Assembly: GCF_030053895.1 (NCBI RefSeq)
Contig: NZ_CP125781.1
Location: 3,038,001 to 3,102,000, forward strand
DNA from: Trabulsiella odontotermitis
GTDB lineage: Bacteria > Pseudomonadota > Gammaproteobacteria > Enterobacterales > Enterobacteriaceae
DNA length: 64,000 nt
Direction: 5' to 3'
How positions within the stretch are numbered: position 1 is the first letter of the stretch; each line of letters begins with the position of its first letter. The notes under the pieces are model-generated. The model was not told where the DNA came from, ran no database searches, and saw only the letters and a program-made list of their open reading frames with translations. This document shows, in pieces, positions 52,486 through 60,246 of this stretch. The translations under genes and the position numbers were made by a program.

Positions 52486-53137
52486 GAATAACGCCCACAT
52501 GCTGTTCTTATTATTCCATCCTCCGGTCTGCGTGCGGGTCAAGCAGCGTCCTTACTATAACTAAGCGTCATGTTAAAACTCCCTTTCAGAAGCAAAAACG
52601 ACACAAAACAACGCTGGGTGGCTCGGGATTAGCAGGGTGTTCCGGAGACCTGGCGGCAGTATAGGCTGTTCACAAAATCATTACAATTAACCTACATATA
52701 GTTTGTCGGGTTTTATGCGGAACAGTGATCAATATCACGATAACAACATTTTTTTAAAATTTAATCAGCTGATTTGACAAATATTAAACATTACTGTTAC
52801 AACCATCACCAGAAAAGTCATATAATGCGTAAAAGTTATGAGGTCGTGCTTTCACCTGAATATAAGTTATGTAACAGTGTGTCGGTATTGACCGAAGTGA
52901 TCAGGACAGTTATTAGTGATATACAGGTTTGAATGATACGGACTGCTAAGACCCTGATTTGCTGTTGTTTCGCTGTAAACTAACCGTCTGCCATCCAGCG
53001 CCCTTTGCTCTGTACCCTGGTTTCTCCTCTGAAACAGAGCGGCGAGCCAAATAACAATTTTGGTAACGGTTATGAACAGTCTGAATGCGAATCCGGCACC
53101 CGGCAGTCTTAAGCAATAAGGCGCTAAGGAGACCGTA
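52486..53137. promoter_or_regulatory. Divergent sdhC / gltA regulatory region
   Basis: No supportable gene lies in this 652-bp gap; the antisense frame reaching in from gltA is a shadow. The gap is AT-rich in the middle (52680-52830) and must hold the divergent sdh and gltA promoters. AGTGA-TCAATA-TCACG at 52724-52739 is a CRP-like palindrome. E. coli controls this region with CRP, ArcA and FNR. I cannot assign exact start points. Confidence 0.6.
52724..52739. promoter_or_regulatory. CRP-like site between sdhC and gltA
   Basis: AGTGA-N6-TCACG matches the CRP consensus TGTGA-N6-TCACA at 8 of 10 positions. The inner GTGAT-N4-ATCAC is also FNR-like. Carbon-source control of sdh is known in E. 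coli. Confidence 0.5.
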
Positions 53138-54424
53138 ATGGCTGATACTAAGGCAAAGCTCACTTTAAACGGTGATATTGCTATCGAACTGGATGTGCTA
53201 AAGGGCACGCTCGGTGAAGATGTTATTGATATCCGTAAGTTAGGTTCACAAGGAATGTTTACCTTTGATCCTGGCTTCACCTCTACCGCATCCTGCGAAT
53301 CCAAAATCACCTTTATTGATGGTGATGAAGGTATCCTGCTGCATCGCGGTTTTCCCATTGATCAGTTAGCAACCGAGTCTAACTATCTGGAAGTGTGTTA
53401 CATCCTGCTGAACGGCGAAAAACCGACGCAGGCGCAATATGACGAATTCAAAACCACCGTCACCCGCCACACTATGATCCATGAGCAGATCACCCGACTG
53501 TTCCATGCATTCCGTCGCGATTCCCATCCGATGGCGGTGATGTGCGGGATTACCGGCGCACTGGCGGCGTTCTATCACGACTCGCTGGATGTGAATAATC
53601 CGCGTCATCGCGAAATCGCGGCGTTCCGTCTGCTCTCCAAAATGCCGACGATGGCCGCCATGTGTTACAAATATTCCATCGGTCAGCCGTTTGTTTATCC
53701 GCGCAACGATCTCTCCTATGCGGGTAATTTCCTGAATATGATGTTCTCCACACCGTGTGAAACCTATGAAGTTAACCCGGTACTGGAACGTGCGATGGAC
53801 AGGATCCTCATCCTGCACGCTGACCACGAACAGAACGCGTCAACTTCAACGGTACGTACTGCAGGCTCGTCGGGCGCGAACCCGTTTGCCTGTATCGCGG
53901 CAGGTATTGCCTCCCTGTGGGGACCGGCACACGGCGGCGCCAACGAAGCGGCGCTGAAAATGCTGGAAGAGATTAGCTCGGTTGAGCATATTCCGGAATT
54001 CGTCCGTCGCGCGAAAGACAAAAACGACTCTTTCCGCCTGATGGGCTTCGGTCATCGTGTTTACAAAAACTACGATCCGCGCGCCACTGTCATGCGTGAA
54101 ACCTGCCATGAAGTGCTGAAAGAGCTGGGCACCAAAGATGATCTGCTGGAAGTGGCGATGGAGCTGGAAAACATCGCGCTGAACGACCCGTACTTCATCG
54201 AGAAGAAACTCTACCCGAACGTCGATTTCTACTCTGGCATTATTCTGAAAGCGATGGGCATTCCGTCTTCCATGTTCACTGTGATCTTCGCCATGGCGCG
54301 TACCGTCGGCTGGATTGCGCACTGGAATGAAATGCACACGGAAGGGATGAAAATTGCGCGTCCGCGTCAGCTGTACACCGGCTACGACAAGCGTGAATTT
54401 GAGTCCAACGTGAAAAAACGCTAA
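53138..54424 (+). CDS. gltA: Citrate synthase (type II)
   Basis: GltA condenses oxaloacetate and acetyl-CoA into citrate. The 428-residue protein is of the large hexameric NADH-inhibited type. Catalytic regions are HADHEQNASTSTVR, GPAHGGANEAALKML and MGFGHRVYKNYDPRA; the catalytic Asp lies in PNVDFYSGI. It is one residue longer than E. coli (427), with a slightly different C-terminus (SNVKKR). CTAAGGAGACC precedes the ATG. Confidence 0.98.
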   Translation: MADTKAKLTLNGDIAIELDVLKGTLGEDVIDIRKLGSQGMFTFDPGFTSTASCESKITFIDGDEGILLHRGFPIDQLATESNYLEVCYILLNGEKPTQAQYDEFKTTVTRHTMIHEQITRLFHAFRRDSHPMAVMCGITGALAAFYHDSLDVNNPRHREIAAFRLLSKMPTMAAMCYKYSIGQPFVYPRNDLSYAGNFLNMMFSTPCETYEVNPVLERAMDRILILHADHEQNASTSTVRTAGSSGANPFACIAAGIASLWGPAHGGANEAALKMLEEISSVEHIPEFVRRAKDKNDSFRLMGFGHRVYKNYDPRATVMRETCHEVLKELGTKDDLLEVAMELENIALNDPYFIEKKLYPNVDFYSGIILKAMGIPSSMFTVIFAMARTVGWIAHWNEMHTEGMKIARPRQLYTGYDKREFESNVKKR

Positions 54425-54444
54425 GCCATTAGCGGTCTGAACAC

Positions 54445-54477
54445 ACCGGGGACGCGGCAACGCTCCCCGGTTTTTTA
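54445..54477 (+). terminator. Terminator after gltA
   Basis: ACCGGGGA/TCCCCGGT stem followed by TTTTTT. It abuts the pxpA stop on the opposite strand. Confidence 0.92.
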
Positions 54478-54479
54478 TC

Positions 54480-55217
54480 TCACGCGGCGCTGACCGTAAT
54501 GCCATGTTCCGCAAATGCCGCCCGCAGACGGCGAGCAAACGCCAGCGCCTGTTCGCCATCGCCATGCAGGCAAACGGTTTGCGCACGCACGGTCGCCCAT
54601 TCACCGGTGATGCTCTGCACGCGACCGCGCAGCACCATCTCCAGCGTCTGTGCCAGCGCCCTGTCTTCATCAACGATCAGCGCACCTGGCTGCGTACGCG
54701 GCACCAGGCTGCCGTCCGCCAGATAACCGCGATCTGCAAACACCTCTTCCTGCGTGGTCAGGTGGTTCCGTTGCCCGGCGCGGATCAATTCGCTGCCAGC
54801 GAGCCCGGTCAGAATCAATTGCGCGTCAGCGTCACGCACCGCGCGGGCAATCGCGTCCGCCAGATCTGCCGATTTCGCCGCCTGGTTATACAGCATGCCG
54901 TGCGGTTTGACGTGGCGCAGCACACCGCCTTCCGCACGAACAATCGCCCCCAGTGCGCCAATCTGATACAGCGTTTGCGCATACACCGTTTCGGGGGGCA
55001 GCGACATCGCTGTACGGCCAAAATTCTCCCGGTCGGGAAAGCTGGGGTGTGCGCCAATCGCCACGCCGTTACGCATCGCTTCCCGCACGGCGGTACGCAT
55101 CATCACCGCATCACCGGCATGAAATCCGCAGGCGATATTGGCCGAAGAGACCAGTTGCAACAGTTGCGCGTCACTGGCCCCCCCTTCCCCGAGATCGGCA
55201 TTCAAATCAATGTTCAT
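54480..55217 (-). CDS. pxpA: 5-oxoprolinase subunit A
   Basis: PxpA (YbgL, LamB/YcsF family) works with PxpB and PxpC to cleave 5-oxoproline to glutamate using ATP. The 245-residue product starts MNIDLNADLGEGGASD, with GAHPSFPDRENFGR and HVKPHGMLYNQAA further on. The ATG overlaps the pxpC end by 11 bp. A start nine codons upstream lies inside pxpC and is not used. In E. coli nei follows; here the gene ends against the gltA terminator. Confidence 0.95.
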   Translation of the reverse strand: MNIDLNADLGEGGASDAQLLQLVSSANIACGFHAGDAVMMRTAVREAMRNGVAIGAHPSFPDRENFGRTAMSLPPETVYAQTLYQIGALGAIVRAEGGVLRHVKPHGMLYNQAAKSADLADAIARAVRDADAQLILTGLAGSELIRAGQRNHLTTQEEVFADRGYLADGSLVPRTQPGALIVDEDRALAQTLEMVLRGRVQSITGEWATVRAQTVCLHGDGEQALAFARRLRAAFAEHGITVSAA

Positions 55218-56139
55218 CGTTAAGCCGCCACGCCAGTTGTTCAAGGTAACGTTGCTGATCGCTGCGCGCTTTCAGCGCTTCTTCCAGCGAACAGGGCACA
55301 AAATGCACCGGCTGTCCGAGCGGGATTTGCGCCAGCTGGTACATATCCGCATCAATAATACAGGCGATGCGCGGATAGCCGCCGGTGGTCTGCGCGTCGC
55401 TCATCAGCACGATGGGCTGTCCGTTATGCGGCACCTGCACCACGCCCGGCAACAAACCATGCGACAACAACTCCCGCTGCGTCGTGCGCACCAACGGCTG
55501 GCCTTTCAGGCGATAGCCCATGCGATTGCTCTGCGGGCTGAGTTGCCACGGCGAGCGCCAGAACGCCTCCTGCGAGGCAGTATCAAACTCATGGTATTCC
55601 GGGCCGGGCAGCGCGCGAATGCGGTTGCTGGTCAATAACTGTTTCACCCCCGTCGGCTGGCTAAAGGTGCGCGTTGACGGGCAAATCGCCAGCCGATCAC
55701 CATCCGCCAGCCTGCGCCCTTCCAGACCGCCGATCCCCACTTTCAGATCGGTGCTGCGGGAACCCATCACTTCCGGCACGTCAAAACCGCCAGCCACCGC
55801 CAGATAGCTGCGAATACCATGCAGCGGGCGTTTCAGCACCAGTTGCTGTCCGGCGAACGCCTGCTGTCGCCAGCCGCTCCATACCGGTTTTCCGTCGAGC
55901 TGCGCTTCACACCCTGCCCCGGTTAACGCAAACCAGTTGTCGCGTTCAAACTCCACGGTTATCTGCCCGAGAGTAATTTCAATCGCCGCCGCATTCGGCG
56001 GATTTCCCACCAGCAGATTGGCGGTGATAAGCGCCGGTTTATCCAGCGCACCGCAGTGGCTGACGCCGGACTGACGCAGGCCATAACGGCCCGTATCCTG
56101 AATGGAGGCATACAGTCCGGCACGGATAATTTTCAGCAT
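55207..56139 (-). CDS. pxpC: 5-oxoprolinase subunit C
   Basis: PxpC (YbgK) is the biotin-carboxylase-like-fold subunit of prokaryotic 5-oxoprolinase, related to the allophanate hydrolase C-terminal half. The 310-residue protein has IRAGLYASIQDTGRYGLRQSGVSHCGALD at the N-terminus (motif QDTGRYGLRQ) and GGYPRIACIIDADMYQLAQ near residue 250. It overlaps pxpB by 7 bp, so the operon is tightly coupled. Confidence 0.95.
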   Translation of the reverse strand: MLKIIRAGLYASIQDTGRYGLRQSGVSHCGALDKPALITANLLVGNPPNAAAIEITLGQITVEFERDNWFALTGAGCEAQLDGKPVWSGWRQQAFAGQQLVLKRPLHGIRSYLAVAGGFDVPEVMGSRSTDLKVGIGGLEGRRLADGDRLAICPSTRTFSQPTGVKQLLTSNRIRALPGPEYHEFDTASQEAFWRSPWQLSPQSNRMGYRLKGQPLVRTTQRELLSHGLLPGVVQVPHNGQPIVLMSDAQTTGGYPRIACIIDADMYQLAQIPLGQPVHFVPCSLEEALKARSDQQRYLEQLAWRLNDEH

Positions 56140-56789
56140 ACGCCCTCCCGCTGCGGGATAAAGCGCACGACATCGCCGGGGCGCAACAGCGCAGGCTCAG
56201 CACGCGCCGGGTCAAACAGCCGCAGCGCAGTATGACCGATGAGCTGCCAGCCACCCGGCGTATCCAGCGGATAAATGCCTGTCTGCGCGCCGCCGATCCC
56301 TACCGTTCCGGCGGGTACGCTCAGGCGCGGCTCTCCCCGGCGCGGAGTGATGAGGGGTTCCGGCAGCCCACCGAGGTACGGAAACCCCGGCTGAAAACCG
56401 AGAAACCACACCACGTATTCTACCGAGGCGTGCAGCTCAACAACCTGCTTTTCAGTGAGCCCGCAGTGCTGCGCCACCACGCCGAGATCCGGTCCGACAT
56501 TTTTGCCATACACCACCGGGATTTCAACGTAGCGGGAGTCCGGCTGCAGCGCCTCGCTCTCTTCCCACCAGCGCTGAAGGCGCTCAATGGCGTCCAGCGC
56601 CAGCGACTGCGGATTTCGCAACACCACGGTGATGTTATTCATTCCCGGAATGGCTTCCACCACGTCGGGTTGATCCGCCAGACGCTGGGTCAGCCGCCAG
56701 ATCCGCTTCTGGCTCTCCAGCGTCACTGGCGGCTCCAGCTCCAGCACGACGGCAGTTTCACCCAACAGATAACAACGCGCTCGCTGCAC
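56133..56789 (-). CDS. pxpB: 5-oxoprolinase subunit B
   Basis: PxpB (YbgJ, KipI-like) is the cyclophilin-like-fold subunit of 5-oxoprolinase. The 218-residue form starts at GTG with GGAG six bases upstream, as in E. coli; another GTG four codons earlier is possible. FLGFQPGFPYLGGLP and GGAQTGIYPLDTPGGWQLIG are the family motifs. Confidence 0.94.
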   Translation of the reverse strand: MQRARCYLLGETAVVLELEPPVTLESQKRIWRLTQRLADQPDVVEAIPGMNNITVVLRNPQSLALDAIERLQRWWEESEALQPDSRYVEIPVVYGKNVGPDLGVVAQHCGLTEKQVVELHASVEYVVWFLGFQPGFPYLGGLPEPLITPRRGEPRLSVPAGTVGIGGAQTGIYPLDTPGGWQLIGHTALRLFDPARAEPALLRPGDVVRFIPQREGVC

Positions 56790-56801
56790 TTTTCTCTCCA
56801 C

Positions 56802-57545
56802 TCAGGCAGGATTCGGGATATCGATAAAGGTAACATCCAGATCGGTGGTCTCGTTCAGCCACTCGCTGAGCGCACGGATCCCACCGCGTTCGGTCGCGTG
56901 ATGACCGGCGGCATAGAAATGCAGCCCCTGCTCACGCGCCGAGTGAATGGTTTGCTCGGACACTTCACCGGTAATAAACGCATCAACGCCAAAGCGGGCT
57001 GCGCTGTCGATGAATCCCTGACCGCCACCGGTACACCAGGCGATGCGCATGATTTTATCCGGCCCGGTATCCCCACTCCATAGTGGTTTGCGACCAAGGC
57101 GGGCTTCAATCCACGAAGCCAGTTCGGGGCCAGGTACCGCCATAGAGAGTTCTCCCCATGGCACCAGCGGCTCGACTTCACCCATGATGTTAATCCCCAG
57201 CAGTCCCGCAAGCTGGGCGTTGTTGCCGAGCTCCGGGTGCGCATCCAGCGGCAGATGCCAGCCATACAGATTGATATCGTTTTCCAGCAACGTTTTCAGG
57301 CGACGGCGCTTCATGCCGCTGATCACCGGTGATTCCCCTTTCCAGAAATAACCGTGATGCACGATGACCGCATCCGCCCGCAGACGAACGGCTTCATCCA
57401 GCAGCGCCTGGCTTGCCGTGACGCCAGTGACAATCCGGCTGACTGTCTCGCGCCCTTCCACTTGCAGACCGTTAGGTGCGTAATCGCTGAACGCCCCGCT
57501 GTTAAGCTTTTCGTTAATCAGTTGCTCAAGCTCGGTGTTTTTCAT
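56802..57545 (-). CDS. ybgI: NIF3-family metal-binding protein YbgI
   Basis: A 247-residue member of the NIF3/YbgI family, which forms toroidal hexamers with a dinuclear metal site. Metal ligands lie in VIVHHGYFWKG (His63/His64 region), a central Asp motif, and AAGHHATERGG near the C-terminus. The biochemical role is unproven. It leads the ybgI-pxpBCA operon; the start giving MKNTELEQLI matches E. coli and a longer one is not used. Confidence 0.95.
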   Translation of the reverse strand: MKNTELEQLINEKLNSGAFSDYAPNGLQVEGRETVSRIVTGVTASQALLDEAVRLRADAVIVHHGYFWKGESPVISGMKRRRLKTLLENDINLYGWHLPLDAHPELGNNAQLAGLLGINIMGEVEPLVPWGELSMAVPGPELASWIEARLGRKPLWSGDTGPDKIMRIAWCTGGGQGFIDSAARFGVDAFITGEVSEQTIHSAREQGLHFYAAGHHATERGGIRALSEWLNETTDLDVTFIDIPNPA

Positions 57546-57610
57546 CGTTACTCCTCTATCCACAAAACGATCCAAAATAAAAAAGGTTTCACAGGCACAC
57601 CATAGCGATC

Positions 57611-59053
57611 TCAGTCGTCCGCGACAACGGCCCGCGTCCCCTTTCTGGCGGCATCGTACGCCGCAAGCGTCGCTTCGCGTGCCCGTTTGTGATCGACTAC
57701 CGGGCGAGGATAATCAAGTACTACCTGTGTTTTTTCCGCCCATTGCCACGGCGTATGGATTGATGCCGTCGGTACCGCCGCCAGTTCAGGGATCCAGCGG
57801 CGAATAAATTCACCAGCTTTATCAAATTTCTCGCCCTGGGTGGTGGGGTTAAAAATGCGAAAATACGGTGCGGCATCCGTACCCGTAGAGGCCGCCCACT
57901 GCCAGCCGCCGTTGTTTGCCGCCAGATCGCCGTCGATCAGCTGTGACATAAAATAGCGTTCCCCTTCCCGCCAGTCGATCAGCAGGTCTTTCACCAGAAA
58001 ACTGGCGACGATCATCCGTAAGCGGTTATGCATCCAGCCCGTCGCATTGAGCTGACGCATGGCCGCATCGACGATTGGATATCCGGTCTCGCCGTTCTGC
58101 CATGCGGTGAGTGTCGCGTCTGGTTTTTTCCACTGTACGCGGTCCGTCCAGTCGATAAACGGCTGGTGTTTACATAACTGAGGATAACGGGTAATCAGAT
58201 GACGGTAGAACTCCCGCCAGATCAGCTCATTCAGCCAGACCGATCCCCTTCCCCCTTCCAGCGCGTCCGGGTGCGTTTTCAACAGGCGATGCAGGCACTG
58301 GCGCGGCGATAACACCCCCAGCGTCAGGCAGGCGGAAAGCCGGCTGGTGCCATCGATGGCCGGGAAATCGCGATCGACCTCGTAACGCGCCAGCGCCTGC
58401 TGGCAAAAAAGGCGCAACCGCGCCAGGGCACTTTGCTCGTCGGCGGGAAACGCGTCAGCATCAAACGGCTGCTGCGGGTAATCTACGTTCACCGGCGACA
58501 GTGCCTCATTAAGCGCCCCACGCTGCCTGACCGCCGGAGCGTGATGACATAGCGGAAGTTCGTCGCGCAGACGGCGCAAAAAAGCGTTTTTGAACGGCGT
58601 AAACACTTTGTACATTTCGTGATTGCCAGTGGTGACGCTGCCGGGCGCGAGCAATACGCTGTCATCAAAGCCCTGACAGATTACCTTTTCCAGCGCGCGC
58701 TCCACCGCGGCATCCCGCTGGCGCTCGTTAATTTCATACTGATAATTGTAGAAAAGCGCACTGACGTCGTACGCGGCACACACGTCCTGAATCACCGTGA
58801 CGCTATCGGCAAAGGTGTCAGCTGATTTTACTATCAGCGGAATGCCCCTCTCCGCCAGCGCCTGCTGCAGCGCGTTCAGATGGCTGACCAGAAACGCGGC
58901 CTGCCGTGGCGCCATTTGATGTTGTCGCCACTGCGCCGGTGTGGCGATATACAGCGCCAGAACGCTGGCATCCTGATTGCGGCAGGCCGCAGTGAGCGCC
59001 AGATTGTCATGCACGCGCAAATCCGCGCGAAACCAGACCAGATGAGTGGTCAT
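57611..59053 (-). CDS. phrB: Deoxyribodipyrimidine photolyase
   Basis: PhrB uses blue light to split cyclobutane pyrimidine dimers. The 480-residue class-I CPD photolyase has an N-terminal antenna domain (THLVWFRADLRVHDNLAL) and a C-terminal FAD domain with GYPIVDAAMRQLNATGWMHN, DWREGERYFMSQLIDGD and NNGGWQWAASTGTD. It is eight residues longer than E. coli. It lies 12 bp after ybgA on the same strand. The dtpD gene found between phr and ybgI in E. coli is absent. Confidence 0.97.
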   Translation of the reverse strand: MTTHLVWFRADLRVHDNLALTAACRNQDASVLALYIATPAQWRQHQMAPRQAAFLVSHLNALQQALAERGIPLIVKSADTFADSVTVIQDVCAAYDVSALFYNYQYEINERQRDAAVERALEKVICQGFDDSVLLAPGSVTTGNHEMYKVFTPFKNAFLRRLRDELPLCHHAPAVRQRGALNEALSPVNVDYPQQPFDADAFPADEQSALARLRLFCQQALARYEVDRDFPAIDGTSRLSACLTLGVLSPRQCLHRLLKTHPDALEGGRGSVWLNELIWREFYRHLITRYPQLCKHQPFIDWTDRVQWKKPDATLTAWQNGETGYPIVDAAMRQLNATGWMHNRLRMIVASFLVKDLLIDWREGERYFMSQLIDGDLAANNGGWQWAASTGTDAAPYFRIFNPTTQGEKFDKAGEFIRRWIPELAAVPTASIHTPWQWAEKTQVVLDYPRPVVDHKRAREATLAAYDAARKGTRAVVADD

Positions 59054-59065
59054 ACTGCTCCCGAT

Positions 59066-59542
59066 TTAATGTTCGTCGTATAAAGACCAGAACTCAAAAT
59101 AGCGCTGGCTGCTCAGGTAAGCGTCAGGAAATTCAGACATATAGTGTTGGATGAGGGTGACGGGCGCAAGCAGCGGTTGCGTTCCCTGCCGGTAGTCGTC
59201 AATCACCGTGGCCAGTGCCTGGCGCTGCGACGAACTGAGATACGGGCGAAAATACCCCTGCACATGCATCAGCACGTTGGTGTGATTGTTGCGGGTGGCG
59301 GGTTGGGACAGGAGATCGCTCAGACGCTGAAGGTACTCACGATAAAAATCCTCCAGCGAAGACCAGCGCGCGATCTCCGCCATAAAACGCCCGAGCTCTC
59401 GATACGCTGGCTGTGAATGCGCCAGAAGTACCAGCTTATAGCGGCTATGAAAGGCCACCAGCGCGCCGCGCGTTAATCCCTGTTCCCTGAGTTCGTTAAG
59501 CTCCTGAAGCGCATAAGTACGCGCATAAAAATTCTCACACAT
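59066..59542 (-). CDS. ybgA: DUF1722 protein YbgA
   Basis: A 158-residue protein of the DUF1722 family, homologous to E. coli YbgA (169 residues) and always next to photolyase in enterics. TRGALVAFHSRYKLVLLAHSQ and HTNVLMHVQGYFRP are the hallmarks. The function is unknown; its linkage suggests a role with DNA repair. The C-terminus SQRYFEFWSLYDEH is shorter than in E. coli. It is co-transcribed with phrB. Confidence 0.92.
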   Translation of the reverse strand: MCENFYARTYALQELNELREQGLTRGALVAFHSRYKLVLLAHSQPAYRELGRFMAEIARWSSLEDFYREYLQRLSDLLSQPATRNNHTNVLMHVQGYFRPYLSSSQRQALATVIDDYRQGTQPLLAPVTLIQHYMSEFPDAYLSSQRYFEFWSLYDEH

Positions 59543-59587
59543 AGCGGCTCCCTTTCAGTGGTTACCCTAAGTGTAAACCGGGAGATA

Positions 59588-59620
59588 AAAAAAGCCGCCA
59601 CCTGAGGTGACGGCTTTTGC
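59588..59620 (-). terminator. Terminator of ybfA
   Basis: AAAGCCGTCACCTCAGGTGGCGGCTTT followed by T7 on the minus strand, just past the ybfA stop. Its position separates ybfA from ybgA-phrB. Confidence 0.88.
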
Positions 59621-59639
59621 ATTGCTGTGTGTATCTTCG

Positions 59640-59846
59640 TTAGTAAAAATCGCAGGTCACTTTTTCGGCCTGGTCCATCCACACCGGTTTATCGCTGGTT
59701 TTAGACCAGACGCGATGCAGATAGCTATAAAAACGGGCACGGTCTTTCCAGAACAGCATGACCGGCAGCGCAACAATCCCCGCCACCACGGCGAAAGTGC
59801 GACGCAGAAAAATAACAGGTGCTGGATACTCTTTGTAAAGATCCAT
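59640..59846 (-). CDS. ybfA: Small membrane protein YbfA
   Basis: A 68-residue protein equal in length to E. coli YbfA. One hydrophobic helix (FLRRTFAVVAGIVALPVMLF) is followed by the very conserved KDRARFYSYLHRVWSKTSDK tail. Function is unknown. AGGGGAGAGA lies just before the ATG. It is divergent from kdpFABC, and a terminator follows it. Confidence 0.93.
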   Translation of the reverse strand: MDLYKEYPAPVIFLRRTFAVVAGIVALPVMLFWKDRARFYSYLHRVWSKTSDKPVWMDQAEKVTCDFY

Positions 59847-60156
59847 GATTCTCTCCCCTTTGGCTGGCCGGTAATGTTCACCGGTAAATGGGCTAAATGA
59901 TGTCTGGCTAAAATAGTACCGCTTTGCCTGTAATTTTACTACTCATCCGACCACTTTTTTTAGCGTGTTTAGCCTTTATTTACATTATTTCTGTAAATAA
60001 GTTACGTAAAAGTTAAATTAATACTAACCATTAGTTAAATTGTGGCTTTAGGCCATTTTTATACTTTTTTTACATCCGCCACCGCGATTTTTGCGACATC
60101 TTTGCGCCGCGATTTCTACCATCCGGGTAATAACTCAAAGCCCCCGGAGGTGGATT
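59847..60156. promoter_or_regulatory. Divergent ybfA / kdp regulatory region with KdpE site
   Basis: No gene is seen here. TTTTTATACTTTTTTTACAT at 60056-60075 closely matches the E. coli KdpE operator, and the following ATTTTTGCGACATCTTTGCG resembles the E. coli kdp promoter. KdpD/KdpE should switch on kdpFABC here at low K+. Upstream, an 8-bp direct repeat AGTTAAAT at 60011-60018 and 60033-60040 flanks the palindrome ACTAACCATTAGT. Confidence 0.75.
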
Positions 60157-60246
60157 GTGACTACAGGTGTAATAGCCGGCGTTGTGCTGGTTTTCCTGTT
60201 ACTGGCGTATCTGGTGTATGCCTTGATTAATGCGGAGGCATTCTGA
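60157..60246 (+). CDS. kdpF: K+-transporting ATPase small subunit KdpF
   Basis: A 29-residue single-helix peptide that stabilises the KdpFABC complex. It starts at GTG, as in E. coli, after CCCGGAGGTGGATT, and reads MTTGVIAGVVLVFLLLAY and on to NAEAF. The stop overlaps the kdpA ATG (TGATG). Confidence 0.95.
   Translation: MTTGVIAGVVLVFLLLAYLVYALINAEAF

Noticed and set aside
52867..53358. 163-codon minus-strand frame spanning the gltA 5' end and upstream gap
   Set aside because: It overlaps the gltA coding start in antisense, shows no motif, and has no recognisable start signal.
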